Shown in pieces: positions 11,215 to 23,800 of a DNA stretch of 64,000 bases (its first letter is position 1; each line of letters opens with the position of its first letter). Below the pieces are notes generated by a model. That model searched no databases. It was given only the letters and a program-made list of their open reading frames with translations, and was not told the origin of the DNA. Origin of the DNA: Lactifluus volemus (taxonomy: Eukaryota > Basidiomycota > Agaricomycetes > Russulales > Russulaceae); assembly GCA_022376515.1 (NCBI GenBank), contig WTXI01000049.1:62001-126000 (forward strand), written 5' to 3'. Both the position numbers and the translations under genes were made by a program.

Positions 11215-13198
11215 AGCAGCAGTTCACTCTCGACGAGGATGCGCTGATCTCCATCACTTCTCACTTTCACAAACTGTTCAACATCGGACTGAGCGAATAT
11301 GGCCATCCGATGGCCATGATGTGCGTTGTCACCACCTCCCGCATCTCTTAAACTAATCTCACGTCGAAATGTCAGTCCTACATTCGTCACGGGTGTACCA
11401 GACGGTACAGAAACTGGGTAAAGTTTCAAAAGCTTGTCATTTCCACTGTCAAACTCGCTTAATGTTCTTAATAAATTAACAGCACGTTCCTCGCACTTGA
11501 TCTCGGCGGAACCAATTTGTAGATAGTGTTGTCCCACCACTATCCCTCTCCTGCACACTCACCTGGCCATGTAGACGCGTGTGCCAAGTAGAATTGCACG
11601 GTAACAAAACCTTCACTTTAAAGCAGCAGAAGTACCGCGTCACCGAGGCTCTCAAGACAGGGGAAGCGTCCGTGTTGTTCGGTACGTCTCGTGATCTCGG
11701 AGTTCGGTCATCAACTGACTGAACATCACCCGCCCTAACCTGATTTGTTCTTGCGGTGGCTGTGATCTATCTGCTATGCTCTCCCATTTCAGATTACCTC
11801 GCGGACTCTGTTGATGCATTTCTCACCGCGAGTGCCGAAGAAGACTCGGACAGGTCGAACGCCATTGACGTCGACTCTAATGCCATTCCTCTCGGTTTGA
11901 CCTTTTCGTTCCCGGTCGAACAAACGGCAATAGACAAGGCATTCTGCTTACGTGGACAAAGGGTTTCTCTGCAAAGAACGCATCAACAAGGACGTCGTGA
12001 GGCTGCTTCAAGACGCGTTTGACCGGAAGCACCTCCATGTCGAGTGTGTGGCTCTCGTGAACGACGTATGATTCTTCTTTCTTTCCACATGTAAAAAATG
12101 AAAAACTCATCTTTGGATTTAGACAGTAGGAGCGGGACTTTCTCGTGCGTACACCACCGGTGGATGCGTCCTCGGCGCCATTTTTGGCACCGGGACGAAC
12201 GGCGCATATCTCGAGCAAGTCGCCAACATCACCAAGCTCGGTAACAACTCGGCAGCTGCGGCGGGCGGTGTGATGATGGTCAATACCGAGTGGGGCGCAT
12301 TCGACAACGCGCGCGTCGTGTTGCCCACGACACCATTCGACAACAAGCTCGACCGCGAGTCGATCAATCCGCGTTACCAGGCGTACGAAAAGTTCATCTC
12401 TGGCATGTATCTCGGCGAAATCACGCGTAATCTGCTCCTTGCGCTCGTCGACGCAACGCCCAAGCCGATCCTATTTAATGGAAAGGCAACAGAAGGACTG
12501 AACAGGCACTACGGACTCGACACGGAGATGCTCAGTCTGGTCGAGAGCGCGTGGACAGGCGACGCGGGCGTCCCAAGAGTAGAGGAAGAGGCCACACTGC
12601 GAGACTTTTCGGTCCCACTTGCCAAGGAGCGGCTCGCGCCCTCTACGCTACAGCGCCTAGAAAAAGTCCAGAAAATCGTGCAGGAGCATCTGGGCTATGA
12701 GCCCGGTGAAGTGTCGCTGCGTGACGCGGCAATCGTGCGTTGGGCTGCAGCCCTCGTCGTGCGCCGCGCCGCGCGGTTGAGCGCGTGTGGCGTCGCAACC
12801 GTCGCGATTCAGATAGGGTACGCCACTGGCCTCGGGAAGGACGCGCGCGCGGCTGAGCCGGCTGTGGCGAAAGGAAAGCCGTATGCGATCGGCATCGATG
12901 GGAGGTGAGGTCGCAAAATCGTGCAGCAGCAGTCCTCTCACTGAACGATTCTGTTCTAGCTTGTATCAGCATTATCCCGAATTTGAGGAGCGCATGCGCG
13001 AGGCACTGCGGATCTTGCTTGGCGAAGAGGTCGAGAAACGGGTGGAGATGGGCTTGGCGAAGGATGGTAGTGGGGTTGGCGGTGCGTACGGCTAGCTGTC
13101 TAGCATTTTTATTTTCCGATCTTAAGTTATGCTGATGTGCCTTTCACATTTCAGCCGCGCTGTGTGCTTTGCAAGCGACCAAAAACAAAAAGTTGTGA
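11215..13198 (+). CDS. Hexokinase (5' end unresolved, two apparent one-base losses)
   Basis: Exons at 11215-11320, 11376-11417, 11483-11518, 11575-11681, 11793 to about 12066, 12122-12907, about 12960-13090 and 13155-13198 build a fungal hexokinase. Landmarks: GLSEYGHPMAMIPTFVTG, LALDLGGTNLRVC (phosphate-1/sugar loop), PLGLTFSFPVEQTAI, AIFGTGTNGAYLE and a C-terminal GSGVGAALCALQATK. It phosphorylates hexoses at C6 with ATP in the cytosol. Residues before EQQFTLDEDAL must come from an exon I could not fix between about 11056 and 11150. Two single-base losses break frame, at 11938-11940 (GG) and 11980 (GC), both inside invariant protein (around GILLTWTKGFSAKNAINKD). A consensus error is more likely than a dead hexokinase. 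Confidence 0.93.
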
Positions 13199-13607
13199 CC
13201 GCGGAGCGGCGGACATGCAGCGCTACACCCAGACATCTAATCCCAAGCCACCCGCTCTGTTCAAGAAGTTGTATTCATTAACTGTACTCTGTCGCTAACT
13301 GCTGGAGAGCGGAGAGTGTATTGTTATTGGATATTCCATGTATCGTCTATTTACAAGAAAGAAGGATCAATGCAGAGAGAACTTGAATCATTTCTTTGCT
13401 GTCCTTTCGTCAGGTGTCACGTGTTATTTGTTCCTCGGCAAATGCCGGACCGCGTGGGTCGAGACTCGCGAGTCACGCCCGCGTCTGAATTACAGTAGCT
13501 ATCAAGTGGACTTTGTAGCACAAAGGACCGTTAGATTTTACATCACTCTCAAGGATCACCTCAGCCCAAGTCCTCAAAATCCTTCAACCATCAATCACAT
13601 CGGCGAT

Positions 13608-16600
13608 ATGCTACCGATTCAGGTGACCGGTACATGTCATATATTTTTTCTTTGATAAATACTTGATTTCTGTCCTTTGTCAGTACTCAAAGCGCACAAC
13701 CTTCCTCGCTAAAGACCCTTTTGGGAAAAAGAGGCATTATTTTGTTACTATAACCGACGGAGAGAAGACATGGCAGACACGACCTGTGCGGAGCGTGGCT
13801 CAACGCGTGGAATGGAACGAGACATCGACACATTGTGAGAAATGTCGTATTTATTTTATTCTTACGTACAACTGAGTCTCCTACAGTGCTGTACACGAAC
13901 TCTCTCATATTACAATATCCCTTTATGGAAAAAAGACCATGACTACCGACATCCTTGTTGGAAGGCAGGAGATTGTCTGTGAACCCCAACGCGGTTTGTC
14001 TGTTTTTTTTTGGAATTTTTACTCATACGTCCGAGTCTGGCTGATTACCGTACATGCAGAGCTTGAAATTGCCTTCCGTAGTGTTGATGGACACAGTGGG
14101 CACCCAGCAGAGCCGGTTACCGTCTTCTTGACGATCGCCGTCACCGCGCCTGTAAATGCGAGTCCCTCTCTGACTGCGGCAGTCAACACCTCAAGCCCTG
14201 CAGCAATCGATATCCCTGTTTCTGAAGGAAGTGCTATGCGTCCTACTGCCCAAACGAGCACCGAAAAGGTCCAGAGCAGTGCTCTTGTGGAACGAGCAGG
14301 GGACAGCGAGACCGTGGCAGAGACGTCGCGGACTGGTCTCCGCCGCGCCGAGGAAGCCGTCAATATTGTCAATGCAGTAACAACATGGAAAAGTGCTGTT
14401 ACCGTTATCAAGCGGGTGATGGACGTCGTCACTCCGATCGCAGTAGTATGACCAGTACCGTTCTTGTCCATCCATCCTGAGCTAACTCCCGTTCTTCAGC
14501 TGAACCCTTATGCAAGTCCAGCATGGAGTCTGTTCTCGATGATCCCCGAGGTACGTTCCCTTGTCTGGTCCCAGACATAGGACATTCACGCTTTTGTGTC
14601 CACCTTTCTTCCAGGCTTTGATACAGCAGGTTCAACGTGACGATAACATTCAAACGCTACTTGAGGCGATACGCGATGCCTTTGAGTTTGCCGAAGAGGC
14701 CGACACTTTGAGGAACATCAAGCCGGAGTCTAGGCAGGCATCAATCCTCGAGGAGATGCTTGAATGTGTCTCTGAATGTGCCAAATTCATCAGCTCTTAT
14801 GCGGAGGATGTGAACCTTGGTTCGTCGTCTTGACCTCTCTCGTTATACTTATTACAAACATGTGATTTTTAGGCAAGCGTACTTTGAAGAGTATTGTCGG
14901 CCAAGTTGATGGAAAAATAGATCAGTATCGCACCAACCTCACCCGACTCCGAGACAATTTCTTGCCCGTGCTACTGTCACCACCGAGGTTGCCGTGCTGG
15001 AGGCTGGTGCGTAATTCCTGATAGTGACAAGATCGTCGGATCACCTTTCTGACAAGAGGAACGCAGAACTGGGTATGATAATCAGGAATTGCCTTACAAG
15101 GGAGGGTGGCGATTCGGTGACGAGAAGCGCTGTCTTCCAGGCACTCGCGAAGATTTCTTGAACCATATAATCAAGTGGGTCGAGAATCCGAAATCTACCC
15201 GTGGGCTTGTTCTCCTCGGGAGGGCAGGCACGGGAAAATCTTCAATTGCACACGAAGTTGCACGTCACTTCGACGACAACTGCCTCGGCTCTTACTTTGC
15301 TTTTCTGCGAAAGGAACAGTCGAAAGACGAGGCTTACCAGCTCTTCACGACAATCGCTCGCGATCTTTCTTATCGCAATCTTGCGTTCAAACTTGCGCTT
15401 GGTCGGGTCCTCAAGGAGAAATCGTCGCTTTCGGGTGCCCGAGATTATCGTACACTTTTTGAATCTTTGCTTCTTGAACCGCTCAAGAATCTGCCACTTC
15501 CCCGCCCGATCCTTATCGTTATCGACGCATTGGATGAGAGTGGAGGTGCAAATGGCAAAACCGGATTACATACGTTTCTCGCCGAACATCTCATCGACCT
15601 CCCAGCCGAATTCCGCGTACTCATCACCTCAAGGACGGAGGATGGTATCGAACCTGCGTTCGTCCAAGCTTCATCTATCGCAACACTCAACATGGATGAT
15701 GAGAAATTGGCTGCCAAGACGGAGCAAGATATTCGCATGTATCTACAGAAGGAGCTCCCTCAGGACGTGTTCAAGGCCATGGCGTCGAATTAGCAAAGGC
15801 TGCAGAAGGGTTGTTCCAGTGGGCAGCTGTTGCCAGTGGATTCATAAACAGCCCTCCTGCTAGTTTTGGCTTTAGCAAGAGGAAGTGCGTACAGCGGCTC
15901 TTGGGCCACTCTCGAGACCGGATGGACAAGATCCGTTGGACAAGCTATATGAAGAAGTTCTCGAAGGTTACTTCAAGCCGCATGAAGCACAAATTCTCTT
16001 CCGTTCCGTCATGGGGCATCTGTTTGCTGCGATCGAACCGCTCTCAATCGATTCTTTGATTTCTCTACGTCTGCATGCCCCAATTGATGACCCCGACGAT
16101 TCTGAACCCGTTCTTGAAATGCTCCGTCACCTCGGTTCGCTGCTGAGTAATGTGACTTCCACTGACCAAACTCGTCCCATCGTTCCTCTCCACACTTCAT
16201 TCCGCGACTTTCTGATCACCAAGAAGAGTGATGTATTTTATGTGGACCTGGGCGGTGCCCACCGCGAGCTGGCACATTCCTGCCTCGGTTTAATGCTCGA
16301 CAAGCTGAAATTCAACATTTGCGAACTGGACTCATCATATCTTGCGAACAGCGATGTCCCTGACCTTGACTCCCGAATCATCAAAAACATTCCACCAGCT
16401 CTATCATATGCCTGCGTTTTTTGGGTCGATCATCTAGAACACGTTGTGTTCGAACAGGACCTCTTCGTGAAACTTCGGACCCTATTTGAAACGAAGTTTC
16501 TGTTTTGGCTGGAAGTGCTTAGTATCAAGAGCAGTGTGGGCCTTGCCTCCCCAGCATTGTCATCTCTGAGGACCTGGTTGCAGTCAGACCAGCGGAAGGT

Positions 16601-18998
16601 CAGTACAGTTTCATTATTCAATTGGACATGTAGTAACTATTGAATAACCGCAACAGCCTTCCCAAGTCGAGGTGGAGAATTTGTTGGCAATTGTGAACGA
16701 CGGGTCCGCATTTGTGCGGTACTTTGGATGGCCATAGCAAGGAGTGCTCCCCATATCTATATCTCCACACTGCCATTCGCGCCGTCCTCTTCCCATATTG
16801 TCAAACATTACCTTGGCCAATTTCCTCATACGCTACGCTTGGAACGCGGGAAGTTGTCTCATTGGCCAGCATAGAAATGACAATTCTGGCACACGACGAG
16901 CAGTCGCATCTGTTGCATTCTCGCCGGATGGACGGGGATTGTCTCGGGCTCGCGCGACTGCACGATTCGGGTGTGGGATTCCACAACAGGCGAGCTTGTA
17001 GCAGGCCCATTTACGGGACACACCAATCCGATCACATGTCTTGCATTCTCCCCAGATGGGCAGTACATCGCCTCGGCGTCGGAAGATGGGACGGTGCGTG
17101 TGTTGGATGCCACAACAGGAGAGCTCATAGCAGCCCCATTTATTGGACACATTTGGGTTGCATGTGTTGCATTCTCTCCTGATGGGCAGCGCATTGCTTC
17201 GGCTTCAGGCGATGGCAAGATTCTCGTGTGGCGTGCCGCAACAGGAGAGGTTTTACTAGACGCATTCGCTGAACATGTCGGTGGGGCCAGAACTGTTGCG
17301 TTCTCGCCGGACGGGAAGCATATCACCTCGGGCTGGGATGATTTCACGATTCGGGTGTGGGATTCCACGACAGGAGAAGCCGTAGCAGGCCCATTTACTG
17401 GACACACTGCTCAAATCCATTCTGTTGCATTTTCGCCGGACGGCCAGCGTATCGGTTCAGCCTCACAGGATCGTACGATTCGAATCTGGAGTGTCACAAC
17501 CGGAGAGGTCGTAGCTGGCCCGTTTATTGGACACGGAGATGGGGTCACTTCTATCTCATTCTCGCCAGACGGGCAGCGCATTGCTTCGGCCTCATTCGAT
17601 GCTACTATTCGCATGTGGGATGCCACAACAGGAGAGATCGTAGCAGGCCCGTTTACTGGGCACGTTGATCTTATTTTTTCTGTTGCATTCTCGCCAGATG
17701 GCCAGCGCATTGCATCGGCCTCAATGGATCGCACGATTCGAGTGTGGGGCTCTGCAACAGGAGAGGTGCCGGGTCCGTCAACTGGACACACTACTTCAGT
17801 CGACTCTGTTGCATTCTCACCAGACGGGCAGCGCATTGTCTCGTCCTCGGTTGATCGTACAATTTACATATGGGATGTCAAAACAGGGCGGGTCATAGCA
17901 GGCCCATTTATTGGACACGCCAATTGGGTCAGATCCGTTGCGTTCCGGCCGGATGGGCAGCATATCGCTTCGGCCTCGTTCGATCAAACGATTCGGGTGT
18001 GGGATGCCACAACAGGAGAAGCCGTAGCAGGCCCATTTACTGGACACACCGATTGGGTACTCTGTGTTGCATTCTCGCCCAATGGGCAGCGCATCGTTTC
18101 CGGCTCGGCAGATAACACCATTCGTGTGTGGGACGCCACAACGGGGGAGGTCGTGGTTGACTCGTTTACTGGACACACCGGTTGGGTCAGATCTGTTGTG
18201 TTTGCTCCAGATGGGCAGCGCATTGCTTCGGCCTCGGACGATCACACGGTTTGCCTGTGGGATGCTGCGACAGGGGATCTCGTAGCGGGTCCGTTTACCG
18301 AACACACGGATTTGGCCAGATCTGTTGCATTTTCGCCGGATGGGGAGCGCCTTGCCTCGGCCTCGTTCGATCGTACGATTTGGGTGCGGGATGCTACGAC
18401 AGGAGAGACCACAGCGGGTCCGTTCACTGGACACACTGATGCGGTGGTCTCTGTTGCATTCTCACCGGACGGACATCGTATTGCCTCGGCCTCATTTGAC
18501 GGCACGATTCGGATGTGGGATGCTAAAACAGGAGAGGTCGTAGCAGGCCCGTTCATTGGACACACAGATTGGGTTATATCTGTCGCATTCTCACCAGACG
18601 GACGGCGCATCGTCTCCGCCTCAGCAGATGGTACGATTCGCCTGTGGGACGCTGCAACAGGGGACATAGCAGGTACCAGATACACGAAATCTGTCGATTC
18701 AGATTCCCTCTCGCTCGACGGGCAGCGCATCACCGCGGCCTCAGCAGATCGTACCGTGACAGGTAGTGCGGAGAAGGTCAGAACAGAGGAGAACCATTTT
18801 ATGAGCAAGTTCCTGCTAAAGAGTGATGGGTGGGTGTGTGGCGACGATGGAGAACTTTTTCTATGGATTCCCCAGGTTCACAGGCCATATTTTTATAGAT
18901 CTAACACAGTCTGGATTGCAGGCCAACACGAAACGTCGCTGAAATTGACAAATTTTGTACACGGATTGAATTGGACAACTGTATATGTTCATAATTAA
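13608..18998 (+). CDS. NLR A: C2-like / NACHT / WD40 STAND protein
   Basis: Multi-exon plus-strand gene. Exon 1 (ATG 13608, MLPIQVT) splices to a C2-like beta-domain (KKRHYFVTITDGEKTWQTR, about 13700-14000). A Ser/Thr/Ala-rich linker, a helical region (NPYASPAWSLFSMIPE, about 14500-14990) and a NACHT NTPase follow. The NACHT has P-loop GRAGTGKSS near 15220, Walker B ILIVIDALDES near 15510 and sensor LITSRTEDG near 15630. From about 16900 come some 14 recognisable WD40 repeats of about 43 residues (consensus [15 protein letters not shown]...[11 protein letters not shown]), ending in a unique tail with WIPQVHRPYF. Frame breaks near 15779, 15919, 16875 and 16920 are single-base; the WD40 block after 16971 is open for 675 codons. 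Such STAND proteins act in fungal non-self recognition/heterokaryon incompatibility (HET-E family knowledge); the ligand here is unknown. It is the most diverged copy and is inverted relative to the others. Confidence 0.85.
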
Positions 18999-19184
18999 TC
19001 GTAGAGTCAATTATATATTTTGGACTTGTAAATTTTTCCCCTCTATCATCTGTTGCAAACTGGTGGCCCGTCGAAAAATCCTGAACAAACGTGGAGAGGG
19101 AAAAGGAATACGTAAGCGCCAGCGCGCCCTCGCGTCGCCACGTGGCCCGAAACCCATATACGCCCTTCAGACCGCCCGCGTCTT

Positions 19185-19780
19185 GTGCGGGGTGGTGCCC
19201 AGGCGGCGCGCGAACTTGTACACGAGCTCGCAGAATTCCTCGTTGCGCGCTACCCAGGGGTGTACCACACGCAGCGCAGGCGAGATCGTTGGAGTAGAGA
19301 TACTCCCCGTAGGAGTCACACACGACCTCGGGGTGAAGGACCCGATGATATTGGCCGCAATGTTGTGAGTTATCCAGTCAATCCCCGCTATGCGAATCAA
19401 GTTCGTGCGACGGACGTACTTGTTTTTTTAATAGGACTCGGGATGACCTTGCGATCATGATCGATGGTTCGGACGGACAAGTATTATCTCCTCGCTGGTG
19501 CTGTCCTCCTCGCTGGTCCGTCCCTTCCTTTCTTTCCAACTTCTTCCCTCTTCCTCGTTGACATTACCATACAAACGTTTGTAGACACGTGGCGTCTCGA
19601 AGACAAAGTCGGCCTGCCGCTCGACGCGATACACACGAGCGGCCATGTACCACATTGTAGGCGCCGTTCCTCGTTCCTCCTCCCCCTTTCCCCCACGTAC
19701 ACACCCCCCAAAAGCACATTTCGTATTGCATGCAGCTGACTCGTGACAGATGGGGATAAACTTCAGCCTTCACTTACGCG
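19185..19780 (+). pseudogene. Fragment of a DUF3445 (heme-dependent oxidative N-demethylase alpha-like) gene
   Basis: Successive plus-strand frames carry ARELVHELAEFLVARYPGVYH, then EILPVGVTHDLG, DDLAIMIDGSDGQ, YYLLAGAVLLAG and TWRLEDKVGLPLDAIHTSGHVP. The order and the WRLEDK...IH.SG..P motif match the DUF3445/HODM-alpha-like family common in fungi. An intron (about 19521-19585) joins LLAG to TWRLED. The N-terminal third and the C-terminal region are absent: the left side abuts the end of NLR A and the right side runs into the S28 peptidase tail near 19.9 kb. Frame breaks occur. It is probably a gene remnant left at a duplication breakpoint. Confidence 0.55.
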
Positions 19781-19929
19781 ATTCTTCCGTCGCCTATCCC
19801 CAAGCACCCCTGTAGCACGAAACAATTGACTTATCCAGGTCCCCCCACCCACGCCCGTGCCGATCACCTGCCGGGACCTGGAACTATGACTGATACTGTC
19901 ATGATTTGGTGGCTAGCCAATCTACATTA

Positions 19930-20183
19930 CAGACCATGAAATGTCTACTTACGGCGGTGCGGAGGGACGTAAGACAGTGCTTAGGTCATTCAAAATTATT
20001 CCTGGTATGTCCTAGTTTTTTCACTTGCTGAGATAACACTCTGAGATGACACACTGCTAGGTGTGGGACGAGAACGGGCTCAGGAAGGGCGAGAAGGAAC
20101 CCAAGAAGATTCGGCAAATTCATAGTGAGATGGTCGAGTTTGTCAAGGCTTGGTTGGAGGACTGGGGAAGACCCCTTTTATGA
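19930..20183 (+). pseudogene. C-terminal fragment of S28 serine peptidase, unit 1
   Basis: Two exons encode STYGGAEG...SFKIIPG and WDENGLRKGEKEPKKIRQIH...EFVKAWLEDW, the tail of a family S28 (lysosomal Pro-X carboxypeptidase-like) enzyme. Compared with unit 3, 11 nt are missing right after the intron acceptor (near 20062). This removes the VHH segment that holds the presumed catalytic His and shifts the frame. The rest of the gene is absent to the left. Confidence 0.75.
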
Positions 20184-20814
20184 GGCAATCGTATGATTCG
20201 CTTGATGTAGCTTTTCGTTGGTCTTTCGTTCCGAGTCACGGTAGAGCTATGCTATGTGCAATCGAAAATAACATTCTACTCTGCTAATTCTCGCGCCGAG
20301 ATCAGCAATCCTACAAGTAGTTCGACTCGCTTCTATGCACCGTTCAACTTCTTACTAGTACAAGGCCCGAAAAACTTTTAGAATGTCGATTTTTGACTTT
20401 TTCCGCCCCTCATAAATCGGCGTCGTAGTAAGACTCGGACCATCCAAACGCTTGCTTGTCAGGAGTTATTCCCGTACTTACAGAGAACGCTGACATCCCC
20501 TGCACTGCGTGTTGAACGCCGATTGTTAGCCCCCCCGGATACGCACGAATGACATGACCTGACATCTCTTTTATTTCAAGACTCAAGAGGCACTAGGCAC
20601 ATGACTGCGTCACGTTACCCATGGCTAGAGGCACGTGAGCATCAGCCCAACGCGTTCGATGGACCCTCAGTCTCAAGTCGTTCTAATGTGATTAGAAAAA
20701 GGTAATCTGACTATACGTCTAGTTGATTATTAGTATGAGTGGCACCCAGGCAGATACAGAGGGAATGACCAAAGAAACAAAAAACATAACGTACAACCTA
20801 TTCCTTGACCTATT

Positions 20815-23800
20815 CTACTTCGATAAATTGTAATCATGAACTGTAGTCCAATTTGATCCGTGCACAAACTTTGAGAGGTCAAGCCGTGTCTCATGTCCGC
20901 CTGCAATCCAGACAGTGCTGGGTCTATGAAGACACCGCCTGTGAAGTTCGGGAATCCATAAAAAAAGTTCTTTCTCTTCTCCACGTATCCACCCGTCAGT
21001 ATCAATCAGCGATTGGTCCGTAAGGATCTTCTCAGAATCCTTTGTTACAACCTCCGCAAACCTGGCCCCTGAGGTGTGTCCAGTATATATGTCCCCTCCA
21101 AGCTGTCCTGTAACATCCCACATGCGAATCGTGAGATCGTGCGAGGCCGATGCAATGGACTGGCCGTCCAGTGAGAATGCAACGGAGTTGATCCAGTCGG
21201 TGTGTCCAGTAAACGGGCCCGCTACGATCTCCCCTGTTGCGGCATCCCATATGCGAATCGTACAATCCTTTGAAGCGGACGCAACGCGCTTCCCGTCTGG
21301 TGAGAATACAGCAGAGTGGACCGAACTGGTGTGGCCAGTAAATGGGCCCGCTATGGTCTGTCCGGTTGTGGTATCCCACACGCGAATTGTGGCATCGTCT
21401 GAGGCCGATGCGAGGCGCTGTCCGTCCGGCGAGAATACAACAGAATTGACCGAATCGGTGTGTCCAGTAAATGGGCCTGCTATGATCTGTCCTGTTGCGA
21501 CATCCCAAATGCAAACCGTGTGATCTCCTGAGGCCGATGCGATGCACTGCCCGTCTGGCGAAAATGCAACACAATGGACCAAATCGGTGTGTCCAGTAAA
21601 CGGGCCTGCTACGACCCTTCCTGTTGTGGTATCCAAAATTCGAATCGTGTCATCATAAGAAGCCGACGCGATGTGCCGCCCGTCAGGCGAGAATACAACA
21701 GAACTGACATAATGAGTATGTCCAGCGACCGAGTCCACTACGACTTGCCCTGTTGCGGCATCCCACACACGAATCGTACGATCGTGTGAACACGATGCAA
21801 CGCGCTGTCCGTCAGGCGAGAATGCAACACATCTGACCCAACCGGTGTGTCCAGTAAACGGGTCCGCTACTATCTGTCCTGTCGCGGCATCCCAAATACA
21901 AATCACGTGATCCTCCGAGCCTGATGCGATGCGCTGTCCGTCCGGCGAAAGTGCAATAGATCTGACCCCACGGGAATGTCCAGTAAACGAATCAGCTATG
22001 ATCTGTCCTACTGCGGCGTCCCACACACGAATCGTGCAGTCGCTGAGGCCGATACAATGCGCCGTCCATCCGGCGAGAATGCGACAGAATGGACCTGATG
22101 GTGTGTTCAGTAAACGGGCCTGCTACTATCACTCCCATTGTGGCATCCCACAAGCGAATCGTGCATCGTGCGAGGCCGATGCAATATGCGCCCGTCTGGC
22201 GAGAATGCAACACTTTTGACACAATTGTTGTATCCAATAAATGGGCCCGCTACGACCACTCCCGTTGTGGTGTCCCACACACGAATTGTGCGGTCATCTG
22301 AGGCCGATGCGATGCGCTGTCCGTCCGGCGAAAATGAAACAGATATAACCCAATCAGTGTGTCCAGTAAACGGGCCGCTACGATCTGTCCTGTTGCGGCA
22401 TCCCACACGCATATCGTTGTATCGTCCGAGGCGGATGCAATGTGTGCCCGTCTGGAGAGAATGCAACAGATCTGACCCAATCGGTGTGTCCAGTAAACGG
22501 GCCCACCACGGCCTCTCCCGTTATGGTATCCCACATGCGAATCGTGTGGTCCGCGAAGCCGATGCCACGAGCCGCCCGTCCGGTGAGATTGAAACACAAA
22601 GAACCCTTTGTGTGTCCAGTAAATGGGTCCGTTACAATTTGTCCTTTGCAACATCCCACACGCGAATCGTGCCGTCGTCCGAGGCCGATGCAATGCGCTG
22701 CCCGTCTGGCGAAAATGCAACAGAATTCACTGAATCGGCGTGTCCAGTAAATGGGCCTGCTACAATCTCTCCAGTCGTGGCATCCCAAACGCAAATTGTG
22801 CGATCGTCTGAGGCCGATGCGATGCGTTGCCCGTCCGGCGAAAATACAACAGAATTGATCCATCGACTATGTGCACGAATGGTCATTTCCAATGCTGGCC
22901 AATGAGACAATTGCCCACGTTCCAAGTCAATGTGTGAGGAAACTGGCAAAGGTATCGATTGCGGATGCGGGAAGAGGTTGGTGTGAAAGGGAGGGCAGAC
23001 ACATAGATATGCGGAGCGCTCTTTGCCAGGCCATTCCGAAATACCGCACAAATGCGGACGCATCATGCACCAATCCCAATAAATCCTGCACTTCTGGTGA
23101 GTACGCTGTTTTACCCAAATGTATTACATGTCATACTCAATTATCGGGTGTACCTACCTCAAGCTGCAACCACGATGACAATGCCGGTGAAATAGGGCCC
23201 ACACGGCTCCTAATGCTAAGCACTTCAGCCAAAACAGAAATTTCGTCTCGAAGAGCGATCGGACTTTCTCGAAGATATCCTGGTCGAAGGAAAGATGTCC
23301 TAAATGATCGACCCAGTAAATACACGCGTATGATAGTCCAGATGGAATGTGTTTGGCGATTCGAGATTCAAGGTCGGGGACGTCCTGTTGGCGAGATATG
23401 ACGACTCGAGTTTGCAGATGTTGAATTTGAGACTATCGAGCATCAAGCCAAGGCAAGAATGTGCCAACTCTCGGTGGGCGTCGGCGAGGTCCACATAAAA
23501 CACATTGCTCGTCTTGTTGATTAGAAAATCACGGAATGAGGTATGGAGAGGAACGATGGGATGCGTTTGATTCGATGAAGTCACGTTACTCAGCAGCGAG
23601 CCGAGGTGACTGAGAACAGGAATAGGATCAAAATCCTCGGGGTCATCAATGGGTGCATGCATCTCAAAGAAATTAAGGATTGGATAGAAAGCGGCTCGAT
23701 CGCAGCAAGAAGCTGTCCCATGATGGATCGAAATAGCGTCTGTGCTTCGTCCGCTTTGAAGTATTCTTTGAGAACTTCTTCGTACAAATGATCCAATAAA

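Noticed and set aside
11091..11558. 155-codon minus-strand frame between AP-3 mu and hexokinase
   Set aside because: It is antisense to the recognised hexokinase exons 11215-11518 (which encode HPMAMIPTF and DLGGTNL across clean splice sites), so it is a shadow frame.
17000..18700. Regular direct repeats of about 129 bp considered as a CRISPR or satellite array
   Set aside because: The repeats are coding WD40 units in one frame with variable positions; the host is eukaryotic and the unit is far too long for CRISPR.
16859..18808. Long minus-strand frames over the NLR A WD40 block, with repeated CPSGENAT motifs
   Set aside because: They are the reverse complement of the WD40 repeat DNA; the periodic composition keeps the antisense frame open. 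The same applies to plus-strand frames over NLR B-D (for example 48657-49472).
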